DNA of 64,000 nt, taken from Wyeomyia smithii (taxonomy: Eukaryota > Arthropoda > Insecta > Diptera > Culicidae). Shown here piece after piece: positions 35,152-45,700 of the stretch. Numbering within the stretch: the stretch's first letter is position 1; each line of letters starts with the position of its first letter. The position numbers and the translations under genes are program-made. The DNA is taken from assembly GCF_029784165.1 (NCBI RefSeq), contig NC_073696.1, positions 50,847,315 to 50,911,314 of the forward strand, given 5' to 3'. Under the pieces are notes generated by a model that was given only the letters and a program-made list of their open reading frames with translations, did no database searches and was not told the origin of the DNA.

Positions 35152-35455
35152 TAATATTTAAGCAGCTTTAGAAAGGGGACAAATAGAGCCTTCAAAACAT
35201 ATACAGGTTTTAACTAATATCAATAAAATATGTTGAGTTATTTATTTGAGTTTAAATCTAATTTGTAATGTAATTTGTGGTATGTTTCTTACTAAAATAG
35301 ACAGCAAATTTCAAATTAAATTGAAAAATTGCGTGAAAATATCTAAAAAATTATGTTGAAACTCAAATAACTCAGCATATTTTATTGATATTAGTAAAAA
35401 CCTGTATATGTTTTGAAAGCTCTATTTGTCCCCTTTCTAAAAATGCTTAAATATT
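35152..35455. mobile_element. Fold-back element with ~100-bp inverted arms
   Basis: The left arm, about 35,152-35,253, reads aatatttaagcag ... tatttgagttt. The right arm, about 35,359-35,455, is its imperfect reverse complement (aaactcaaataactcagcat ... gcttaaatatt). About 105 bp separate the arms. There is no coding sequence. It is probably a MITE or an inverted duplication. Confidence 0.75.
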
Positions 35456-35487
35456 GAATATTGTCGCTGTCTAGAAATATTATAAGC

Positions 35488-35853
35488 GGGTTCGGCTGAA
35501 ACAGGCTCTTATATAGGGCAAATAGCATATTTTAAATTGCAAGGTATACGATTCTGTCGACCGTGCTTGGGAAGCAATCATATAACGACCAATCAGAGGT
35601 CGAATTTTTCGTTTTGACAAGGCTTGACTATTTTCAATAGTACAATAGTGTGAATAATAAAATTACAATTATCTTCTTTTGGGAAGAATCTTAGAAGATT
35701 TTCCAATCTATTGCTGCAAGAACGAAAGAGAACCATCGGATACTAACCGATTTATTAGCATTTGAAATTGGACATATTTTTCACTTTTTTCGGTTTTAGA
35801 TTTTCATTTCACATCCCTATGTAGCCGAACTTCCTGAGAGAAGTATTCTACTT
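35488..35853 (-). mobile_element. GACGTAG-family repeat, copy E (uninterrupted partial copy)
   Basis: It matches copy D on both sides of D's 3.3-kb insertion and so shows the uninserted arrangement (gtcgaatttttcgttttgac at about 35,600). It also matches copies A and C in reverse. It ends gaagtattctacttc at 35,839-35,853, a variant of the family's end palindrome. Confidence 0.65.
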
Positions 35854-35866
35854 CAAAACACGTTTT

Positions 35867-36120
35867 GACGTAGGACTGCGTCTTTGTTTTCTATACTAGA
35901 TTACATTTTATGAAATTGAAAATGAAACTGGCAAATGTTGCGTCAGATTTCGAACGATTATAGCAAGCGAACGACTTAATGCATCTTAGTCATTTATATG
36001 TCGGTGGATAGATAAAATGTGTAACAATTGTTTAACACTGTTGCTTTACTGCTTAATGGTGAAAAAAGGTGAAAAGTTCCAAGGTCAATCTTTTTCATAC
36101 ATTTTCTTCGCTATTGGCTT
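35867..36120 (+). repeat. Dispersed repeat, inverted partner of 9.36-9.59 kb
   Basis: It starts gacgtaggactgcgtc and runs through a stretch nearly identical to the reverse complement of 9,360-9,590. It abuts copy E directly, so two elements with the same terminal motif lie back to back. Confidence 0.7.
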
Positions 36121-37325
36121 GCTTCCCGAGTACCTTTTTTAAAAACCTAATTTTTTACACATTGAAGACGACAATATTTATTACTATCTGTCAAAATTTG
36201 ATGATGGTGAATGAAAAACAAAAAGTTATTGATGATTAAATATGTCGCATTTTCACTCAGAATTTTGTGTGTGTGTTTTTTTTTTGTTATTGTTATAAAT
36301 TATCGCTAAGAGCAAGATACAAATCTAACGCGTTGTTTTTGTAACATAATCAATCATTTTGATACTGGGCCTATTGAAATCTAATATGCGTAACTCAGCA
36401 ACGATATCCGCCATCAGACGGTTTTAAAAATAAGACGCGTAGAGAGAGCTATTTTCTCTACATGCAGATGGAGCAAAGTTCCAGTGTTACGTCTGTTAGT
36501 CTGTGGCTTGAGGTTAGTTGGATGTTACTGACACATATTTTTCATCTATTACCGATGTCTCGCTGCTAAATAAATAATTAAATCGATTTAGAACCATGCA
36601 CTCAAGCTCTGTTGTGATTTATAAATGAATCCAATGGTTATGTAATGTACTGAATGTACTGAATCAAGTCACAAAACTAACCGCTTCTATTTTTTTGATT
36701 GTTTATACATAATGTTCACCGGAACTTGTTTCGGCAATCCTTCCAGAACCAGCTAACCGACAACAACCAAATTCAACAGTAACGTACGAATCTAAGATCT
36801 CTCATTTGACGGTTTCCGAATTCAAATTGGTTCAGTTAATTCGAGTAAATTCATGAACAAACTTAGGTGGTGGTTTTACCCGCACTGGTTGCTAAACTTC
36901 GTTTTCCTCTTAGTTTCAAAATTTCACTATTTCTTGTAAAATAACAGTTTGAAAGTACTGACAGTCTTCATATCTTGTTAAAAACAATCTGGGCAATGAT
37001 TCTGTGAAAGAAATATAACAATATTTGCCATCAAGTCATACTAAAGAATCATTTTCCTTAGGGGGGCGGGCTTACCCCCAGTACCCCAAGTTGTTCCTAC
37101 TGCTAAGATGCCAATATCCAAAAAGTAATAAAGTTACGTGCTTGTATGCATTTTTGCAAGGGAACATACTAGCAAGAGTCGCGTTGCATGTGTAAGCGAG
37201 ACATCATCTGCTGTGTTTGTATTGATGCAGCGATCTAACTCATTTAGGTCACGACAGTGTGTGTTGTAAATCGACTGGAGATGAGGATGATTTTTAATTT
37301 ACCTTTTCAAGTAGTGAGTAAAAGT
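36121..37325. other. Intergenic sequence, no gene seen
   Basis: No coding region was recognised. ggggggcgggcttaccccca near 37,061 is a short G/C tract of unclear meaning. Confidence 0.4.
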
Positions 37326-37713
37326 TTTGCAAGTAATTTTTTATTTTTTTTTTATTCTCGCTTATTTTCCGTCGGTCTAGTTCCGCCACTGTTGTGGCCA
37401 ATCACCGACGCCCAGGAAGACGACTCCACACCCAGGACCCTAACTCACGACCCGTTTATTATTAACGGACCGGCGCCAACGGCTTTACTTCCTCATGCGA
37501 TGGAAGGCGTGATCCCAGAGATTTTTCGCCTCAGAAAATCTCCCGGTGTCGGCTAGGATTGAATCTAGACCAGTTAGGTTGGTTGTGAGTGGATCACGCC
37601 ACCTCACAACCATCGACACCTATGTTGGCGGTGGGATTCGAACCCAGGCGTCGAGCGTGGTTGGCGGAGACGTTACCAACCACACTAGGCCCCCGCTCTA
37701 TTTGCAAGTAATT
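37326..37713 (-). mobile_element. Feilai-like tRNA-derived SINE with perfect target duplication
   Basis: The element body is 37,339-37,700, read on the minus strand. Its head gcgggggcctagtgtggttg has an A-box-like segment. The B box is tgggttcgaatcccac at about 37,632-37,647. A body of about 290 bp and an A-rich tail (the T tract at 37,339-37,353 on the plus strand) follow. The 13-bp flanks tttgcaagtaatt at 37,326-37,338 and 37,701-37,713 are identical. The structure corresponds to the Feilai SINEs described from Aedes; the name is given from memory. Confidence 0.88.
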
Positions 37714-38289
37714 GTAACGGTTATTATTAGATACTCGTGATCTTGCAACATGTGCAAATTATATGACAGTAAGGGTTGTTACTCAACAGGAGAAGAATTT
37801 TATTAATTGTAAAGTAATAGATTTGTTACACGAAGGAAAATAGTTTTTAATTACTCTCCAAGTGATAAGTTAAAGTTCATTAAGCAGACAATGTGTGCAG
37901 TAGGGAAAGTGAAAAATAAGCGAACTGGAAATATGATACAGATTTTGAAAAATATAACGCATCCCGACGGGACTTGAACCCGCAATCTCCGGGATTGCGG
38001 ATTTGCGAGTTCAAGTTGGGAGATAATGTTTCGTAATGTTTCGTTTCCAATATCCGCACTCATATCTATCATACAAACTCGCATTTGATGCACAAAAGCG
38101 ACAACAACAATAATTTTATTCCGTTTTTTCTGCTTAGAGAGGTTTTTTTAGTCGATTCTCACCTGAGTTTCATGTCGAATTTTTCTTATTTTCGGGCCTT
38201 TCCAAGCGTGCTTTTGGTGCCTCTAAATGAATTCCAAGTTTGTTTTCCTTTTCGCGTTTGATTATTCTTAGAAGCGTTTTTCGGTCGTT
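37714..38289. other. Intergenic sequence with a tRNA T-arm-like piece
   Basis: At about 37,963-37,998 the minus strand has a T-arm-like gcgggttcaagtcccgt. The matching acceptor, D and anticodon parts are missing, so a SINE fragment is more likely than a tRNA. No gene was seen. Confidence 0.35.
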
Positions 38290-39068
38290 ATGAACCAAGT
38301 TTTTTTAAAGGTGGGATTTGTTAGTAGCTTAAGTATTTATGATAAATATCAGTAAATAGTGAGTATGTGTGTCCAATCATAAATGGTGACTTCTCAACAC
38401 TGTTAGTAATTTGTAATTTTAATTGTTAGGATTTATTTGCTTTCGCAATTAGGACTTATCATTTGTAGAGATTTAAACCTACCTGTCAGAAAAGGGGAAG
38501 TAAACTTACAACTAACTTATTTGCTAACTTCTTGGCTATAAAGAGAGATTATCGTAGCAATTGAGGATTGCAACTATTTTTGTCGATAATTGTTAATAAT
38601 TTTATTTGACATAGCTTCTAATGGTTCAACACCAGTAAGTCTATGTAATTCGAGTGTACCAAACCAAGAAGGTCGCTTTAAAATCATTTCCAGAATTTTA
38701 TTCTAAATTCTTTGGAGCGTTTTCTTCCTTGTTCAACAGCAACTTGACCAGATCGGTACAGCATAAAGCACTGCTGATCTAAAAATTTGTTTGTAAATCA
38801 AAAGTTTGTTCTTTAAACAAAGTTTAGAATTCCTGTTAATGAGAGGATATAAACATCTCGTATATTTGATGCACTTGGCTTGTATACTCTCAATGTGCTC
38901 TTTGAAAATAAGTTTTTTATCGTAAATTAGTCCCAAGTGCTTCACCTTGTCAGACCAACTTAAAATAACCCCATTCATCTTGACAACGTGATTATTGTTT
39001 GGCTTGAGGAAAGAAGCCCTAGTGCTATGGGGAAAAAATATCATTGGAGTTTTAGTCATGAACCAAGT
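38290..39068 (-). mobile_element. 5'-truncated Juan-like LINE with target duplication
   Basis: The copy occupies 38,301-39,057 and begins (3' end, minus strand) with a short A tail at 38,301-38,308. atgaaccaagt flanks it at 38,290-38,300 and 39,058-39,068, an 11-bp duplication. It contains the last part of ORF2 and the 3' untranslated region of the family at 16.6-20.9 kb. The readable 103-residue overlap differs at only about six residues, and a TCA-to-TGA change after the SSCC block creates a stop. It is a dead-on-arrival insertion of fairly recent age. Confidence 0.92.
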
Positions 39069-39890
39069 AATTTTTCTTTTTGTTCTGGCTTCAAAATTTT
39101 TTTTCCGGTGATTCTGAGATTAGTTTGAAACATGTTTTTTCATCTATATTCAATAATTTAAAACCATGTAATTTTTCCACGTTTCTAAAATTATTATTTT
39201 CTGTGTGTGTTTATTTACTTTAAAGTTTTTTTATTGTTTAAATCAGCAGCTTCGAATTATGAACATGAACGGTTCTGAGTAGAATTCATCATCATTTTTA
39301 AGGAAATTTCTAAGTTTTTTTTTTGCAGTAATACAAGTCTTAATCGAGGATCATTAGCGAATTCAATTAGTTTTCTCTTGCGGCGTTTTCGCCCTTCAGA
39401 AGTCTGTTTCGACGATTCAGAGTTCATCATATTTTTAAAGTTTATATTCTTTTCTTTCAAAATTTTTGTCAAGGGTTGCACAAAAGTCCGCCTCCTCGTG
39501 GTGCAATTTGAGTAACACTAAATGGATTCAACAAACGGTTGCTTGATACGAATCCAATTGCTTACAATTCCGTAGTACTTACGGGAGTGTTGTTGAGCCT
39601 GCGTTACTTATTGTTACATAGGGGGTAGTAGGGATAGTTACGTAACTACGATGTTGGCTCGAAATTGAAAATTTTGAGGGGGGTCAGGTTGTTCAGCGTT
39701 GCGTAATTTGACGGGTGGAGTCATATCGAACGTTACTTATCATTACATAGGGGGGGGGGGGTTTGAGGTGTCTTAAATCTAGATTTTTAGCGTTACGTAA
39801 TTTGTGTACGACGCCTTATCTCAAGATGATGATTTTGGGCGAATTTGTTTTCATTTTTTATTATTTTTTATTTTATTTATTTTTTCAATT
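39069..39890. other. Intergenic sequence with G-run repeat
   Basis: Degenerate repeats of cattacatagggggg and cgttacgtaatttg occur at 39,595-39,800, including an 11-base G run at about 39,750-39,761. No gene was recognised; a 74-codon basic frame on the minus strand (39,257-39,481) resembles no family. Confidence 0.4.
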
Positions 39891-39891
39891 A

Positions 39892-40992
39892 GGAATCATT
39901 TTCATTTTCATTCTATTAGGAATCATTTTCAACAAATTTTGGATCAAATCCAAGCCAAACTTTTTTTTTCATTTGTTATCTTTAAATGTTGTTTCTGGCG
40001 ATTCTGTGTTTAATTCAAAACCATTTTCTTTTTCCTTTCCTTTGACCTTCAATTATCTTTTTCCAGTGATTAAAAGCCTGATTTAGGATTGCAATAATAA
40101 TTATAAATTGAGATAAAATAATCGAGCCTCTCTCTTTCGCTTAAAAATCAAGTCCTAGAAAAAGCAGGGGGCAGAAATAACCCTGAATAAGAAGGAAAAA
40201 ATATCTTCGGTAAACCATTTTTCCGGGTAATTGAATTCCGGATAATCAAGTTTGATTTATTTTTGCTTTTCATTTTCATTCTATTAGGAATCATTTTCAA
40301 CAAATTTTTGAACAAAACCAAGCCAACCTTTTTTTTTCATTTGTTATCTTTAGATGTTGTTTCTGGCGATTTTGTGTTTAATTCAAAACCATTTTCTTTT
40401 TCCTTTCCTTTGACCTTCAATTATCTCTTTCCAGTGATTAAAAGCCTGATTTAGGATTGCAATAATAATTATAAATTGAGATAAAATAATCGAGCCTCTC
40501 TCTTTCGCTTAAAAATCAAGTCCTAGAAAAAGCACGGGGCAGAAATAACCCTGAAATAAATGGAAAAAATATCTCCGGTAAATCATTTTTCCGGGTAATT
40601 GAATTCCGGATAATCAAGTTTGATTTATTTTTGCTTTTCATTTTCATTCTATTAGGAATCATTTTCAACAAATTTTTGAACAAATCCAAGCCAAACTTTT
40701 TTTTTCATTTGTTATCTTTAGATGTTGTTTCTGGCGATTTTGTGTTTAATACAAAACCATTTTCTTTTTCCTTTCCTTTGACCTTCAATTATCTTTTTCC
40801 AGTGATTAAAAGCCTGATTTAGGATTGCAATAATAATTATAAATTGAGATAAAATAATCGAGCCTCTCTATTTCGCTTAAAAATCACGTCCTAGAAAAAG
40901 CACGGGGCAGAAATATCCCTGAATAAGAGAGAAAAAATATCTCCGGTAAATCATTTTTCCGGGTAATTGAATTCTGGATAATCAAGTTTGAT
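39892..40992. repeat. Tandem array, three copies of a 368-bp unit
   Basis: Sequence such as ttcattctattaggaatcat recurs at about 39,909, 40,276 and 40,644. gattaaaagcctgatttagg recurs at about 40,067, 40,435 and 40,803. The spacing is 368 bp each time. Copies are roughly 95% identical by eye. The array ends before 41,000. Each unit carries a short open frame (stops at 40,086, 40,454 and 40,822) that follows from the repetition and shows no family signature. Confidence 0.9.
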
Positions 40993-41238
40993 TAATTTTT
41001 GGAGTCTAATTTGAAACCATTTTTCTTTTGTCGTGCAACAAGCGATTTCCATCAATTCTAAATTCATTTATATTATTGTATTTGATTCAAAAACATATCA
41101 TTGAGATAAATTCGATTGGTTTGCGATCGAATTTGATTGATTTGATAAGTCACTATAATAGAAACTAACTTTTTTTCAGAATTTTCTCTCTAAGTACGAA
41201 CCCTTTACCACATGGAAAATTAGAAAAATGACTTACCC

Positions 41239-41244
41239 TTTATT
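41239..41244 (-). terminator. TMEM231 poly(A) signal (AATAAA)
   Basis: On the minus strand aataaa lies 53 bp beyond the TMEM231 stop codon. Confidence 0.55.
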
Positions 41245-41296
41245 GAATCAAATTTCAATTTTAATCGTTACATATAACATAGCGTTGATTGCACTA

Positions 41297-42431
41297 CTAG
41301 TCATTTTTCACCTTCCACGGTACTATTTCCATCGCTCGAATGGTAAAACTTTCGAATAACCGATCCTTCACCAGATCCGCAATCCACAGAAAAACAATCA
41401 GAACCGAAAAGTATTGAATCCAGAGCTGCAGAACTTTTTGCCAGATGGAAGCCCTGTACAGAAGCGCTGTTTGGCGGCTATCTTCTCCTCCGATTAGCAA
41501 CTTTACGCGGATTGTTACCTCACCGGATCCATCCTGTTCCCAGTCGATTCGTTGTGGGTTGAAATTAAAATATGCCGCATTTGATGCCTCAATGCGGGCC
41601 TGAATCGAGTCCGGTAGAAACTCTTCCAACCGGGTGAAGTTTTCATTAGGCAGATAGTTGTGATTGAAATGCGTTTTGATGTTACGCATGAAGAAGGGAC
41701 ACTGCAGGGAAGCCGACTGACCGGACTGGAGGTGACCCCGATGCGTTATAGTTCCGGAATTGAAAGACCGCTTCGGAGGAGTTATTTTGTTTAGAGAAAT
41801 AAATGCGGGTATGAGAAAATAACAATTATTCTGAAAGATTCAATGAAGTTAATATATCTTCGTCAATATAAAGAATTTGTTTACCATTATTTCAGCCTCT
41901 AGAAAGAAGTAAAACGAATAAAACACCAGTCCTGTCGACTCGTCCGGTAAGTTGAAGCTGACCGACACGCTAAGGCTGTCAATTTTTCCATCCTCGTTTC
42001 TATCACCGGTTGCCACCTGCAAATCATTCAAGCACGTGTCCGGTAAATTAAACCGCTGAATGAATCATCTTTTTTTTACTTTGAACTCATCCTTCGCAAA
42101 TGCCTACCTTTAGCGTGGTGCATTCCTGCTGCCGTTCGGCGGTTAGCGTGTTGAATGCATTGAACGAACTGCATGCGATAACTTCATTGCCAATCTCCGG
42201 TTGATCGATTTCCGCTAGAAACAGATAGCGATAGGTGAACTTCACTGCCGGTTGCTCGTACACTAGCCGGTAGTCGTCCCAGAGACCCCCGGGGTTCACT
42301 ATCAGTATGACGTAGTACGGAAGAGCTAGCGCTAGCAGAACAAGCGACGTGATTACAAAGGTAGAAAATGAACAAAGATTACTTCGGTACAGGATGTAAA
42401 CCGATTTCCGATGTAGATTGAAGAGTTTCAT
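41297..42431 (-). CDS. TMEM231: TMEM231, ciliary transition-zone membrane protein
   Basis: Three exons (42,431-42,108; 42,055-41,885; 41,830-41,297) join in phase 0 to give 342 residues, near the family norm of about 320. Donors are gtaggc and gtaaac; acceptors end ttcag and tttcag. MKLFNLHRKSVYILYRSNLC matches the conserved N-terminus, so this ATG is preferred to one 26 codons upstream. A first membrane helix is at about 23-45. The extracellular domain contains YRLVYEQPAVKFTYRYL, the calcium-loop-like GDRNEDGKIDSLSVSVSFNL in exon 2 and CYFLIPAFISLN in exon 3. A second helix is at about 298-319 (VLQLWIQYFSVLIVFLWIAD). TMEM231 acts in the MKS/B9 complex that gates proteins at the base of cilia. 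In an insect this points to sensory neurons or sperm (inference). It lies downstream of the dehydrogenase on the same strand. Confidence 0.92.
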
Positions 42432-42750
42432 TTTTTTCTCGGAAGGCCTGATTATCGGATTGAAAACAACAAACCAGTTTGTTTGCGTTTCATTGTGAAA
42501 CCATAACAACCGTCATAACTGAACACTGCGCAGCAGTGCGGGATAGGTAGAAAGGGTTTCTCTATTGACACAAAGATGGCTCTCATTTTGGAATGTTATA
42601 CTAGCGGAACTGGTAACTAATACCAATTGAATTTGTTCAGGCAATCAGTCTTATGCTAATTTTCACAAAAAATACAAATACAAGCCGTCGGTAACTACGC
42701 GTAACTTTATGAAAATGCAATTAGAAATTCCCGAGCTTGCAGCGTGGCTC

Positions 42751-45700
42751 TCACTTAACTTTGGCCTCGGATTGCTGTTGCTGCTGGAAGTACTCCTGCC
42801 GGAAGCGGTCGTTCATGATGCCGCCAATCATAGTCCCAAGCCATTCGGGAGCTAGCCGCATAAAGCCGTACTGGATACCGTGGGACCAGTAACCGGTAGT
42901 TTGTTTGGTCTTACCCAGCGTGAAAACGGCGTACTTCGCGAATGATTTCGCGTTCGGGATAAAAACTCCGCCGGCCATTATGGTGTCGGAGTAGCTGTTC
43001 ATCTGCAAAAAAAATGTTTTTTAGTTTAGGTTATTAAAAAATAAGCTCACTTCCCCACGACACAGTCCTTCGCATGACGAAGTCTTGCATTAAGATATAA
43101 TTGTTTTAGGATCTTTTCAAGTCCATCACAAGTGGTTTTAACCTTCTCGGGTAATTAAAATAATTAACCTTGAGAAAGAACAACAAACCAACTTGACCTT
43201 AGGGGTCAGTTCATGAAAACGGCGGTAAATCGTTTAAAAGCCGTTAACTCCATCCATTGCAATAATGGTCAGAAACAGCTGAAAGTTACTGCTCAGAGAT
43301 TGTTTTGTTCAAATGGTGATAAACAAAGGTAATAATTTTAAATGTCAGCGAAGCTTTTAAGTACATAGTACCTTCGGTTTTCTTGTCGCTATATTGGATG
43401 TCATCAGATGTCTTTTGATCGCGGGTATAAGCATACCGGCAAGTCACGCAAAACCTACCCTAACCGGCCGGTCGGTTACCAAAGCGTGCAGCATTTTATG
43501 TCTACCGGCCGGTCAGTCAGTGCAAAGTGCACATCGGTGACTGAACTGCACATGCACATGCACACACGCACACAGTTGTGGCATTGATTAGCATTCGGCT
43601 CCGCTCCGGTAAGCTGCATTGAGTTATAATTGGAACCTTTTTAGCCTACTGGCCTGCTTCAAGGGAATCCTGCATGCTGCGTGAGCTGTCTCTTTAGTTT
43701 GACATTTTTGCGCAAGCTATAATAAGACAGAGAGTAGGGTGACCAGTTTCCAGTGAACGTCGAAAAAAATCTGTTTCATGAGCGTAATCATATCTTTTTT
43801 GCCACGCGTCAAGCAACCATTTTTTGTATTTATTTATGAATCTTCGAAAAAAAATCGTACGAATAAAATGGGAATGAATGAAGCTAAGGTTATGAAAGCT
43901 AATAAATTTGTTTCAGTAGAAAAATAAATTAGAAATTCATTGAGCTCATTCGCTTTTCCGATATTGCCACTCTATCGATTAATTCAGAAAATTACGGCGC
44001 TCACAGCTATGATTTTCAGGCATCATATTGATAAATGTTTGGCCCGCAGTGCAACTAGTCAGTACTCTTACAGCCCGTGTTTCTGAAGGTTGATTGAACT
44101 TCGCAAAAAGCGTTCAGGGGCCATCCACATACCACGTGGACCGATTTTTAACGATTTTGCCCCCCCCACTCCCCCTCGAACAATGCTAAATACCATAAGG
44201 TTCATCTCACAAAGACCCGTTTCAAAATTTACAAAAAAATGACATTTATAAGATGTACATTTATAGCTCAATATTAAAATATCCTAAAGTGATGAGGATG
44301 GAAAAATGAAGTATCAACTCGTACAACTTGTTTAAAACATACTTCAAAATGATTTCAACCCCCACGTGGACACCCTACCATAAACACTAACCTTGGTTAC
44401 TCATTCGCAAACATGCAACTGCACTCTGCATTCTAGAGATCACTATCGCTTTCAACAGTTAAACGTTTTTATTTTTTCACGAGAAGGAGGTGTGTGACGA
44501 ATCAATTTTTTATACGGTATCCAGTCGAAACATGCCTGCCGATTGTAAGGATTGACCCCGAACAACCGGAGAGGCTTCGAACGGGTTCTCGTCGTACTCA
44601 CCTTGGTGGTCACAAACAGTGGGCTGACCAGTTGACACGTTATGCCAAACGGTTCCAGCTCGTACTGCATCGCTAGGGTGAAGTTGTGCATGTAGGCCTG
44701 TTGCGGAGCGACATGAAAGAGGAAAAACAAAACAGCGTATGTTGGTTGCAGTTTTAAAAGGCTTATTAACATTGAAAACTGGTTTGCGCATATTATTAGC
44801 GGTATTTTATGCATGCAACGGAGTGGGTACTACAAGTTTGCTGGCAAACGACGAAGATGATTGTAATTAAAGTCTCGAAAGGTGCAACATTCAATATTCG
44901 CTGGATAACCCTGAAGTGTCCGATGAGGATCTTCGCACAGCATATAAAGGGGAATTTATCGGTGTACTAATGAAACGTTTGCGAGATAATTTGGCTAATG
45001 AAATAAATTCTAGAATAGAATGTGATGCAGTCGTTCGTTCTGTGTTGCTTGCGCAACATTGATGGTAACTGACCTTCGAAGCCGCGTAGACCGTCATATA
45101 AGGCAACGGTTGCAGCTCACTACCGGAGGATATATTCACGATGGCACCCTGACGGCGTTGCTTCATCTCCGGCAGCACTATCCTTGTGAGCATTGTTGCG
45201 GCCGCGATATTGACGTTGATTATGCCCCACAGTTTGTCCTCCGGAACTTTGTCCAGATCATCCGGGAAATCCACATTCATTCCGGCATTGTTAACTGTTT
45301 CGTGGGGAAATGCGGTTGAACACGATAATCAGGGTATATGAAACGGAAAAAAAGGAAGAAAGAAAGACCGATTAAAAATACAGGTGACTATATATTGCAA
45401 AACTGCTTCAAGTTGATACGGGTCCACCGACTTCGTTCGAGTTTTATGAACCGTTTCTCTAGGTCATTAAAATGATAAACATGAAAATTGAATTACGGTA
45501 CCTATTCATTTAATGGTTTTTGCTGTGAAACGTTTTTATCTCACTAATTTGATCAATTCAATTTTATTTTGAGCTGCCATTAACTAGATAATAATTTTGT
45601 TAACACTGTGTTGTAAGATTGATAGATGTTTTTATTTTTAAAGCTTAAATTTTATGGTTGCGAACGAGTTTCTCAAGGAGTCTATTTTATTAAATAGGTA

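Noticed and set aside
37950..38010. A tRNA suggested by a T-arm-like gcgggttcaagtcccgt on the minus strand.
   Set aside because: No D arm, anticodon arm or matching acceptor half lies at the right distance.
39763..40822. Three small similar protein frames ending in IKSLI.
   Set aside because: They are the same frame repeated by the 368-bp tandem duplication, with Phe/Leu-rich low-complexity content and no family signature.
44115..44381. A definite MITE with cacgtgga TIRs.
   Set aside because: The matching ends are short and TCCACGTGGA is self-palindromic, so the inverted match is weak evidence. It is kept only as a low-confidence repeat.
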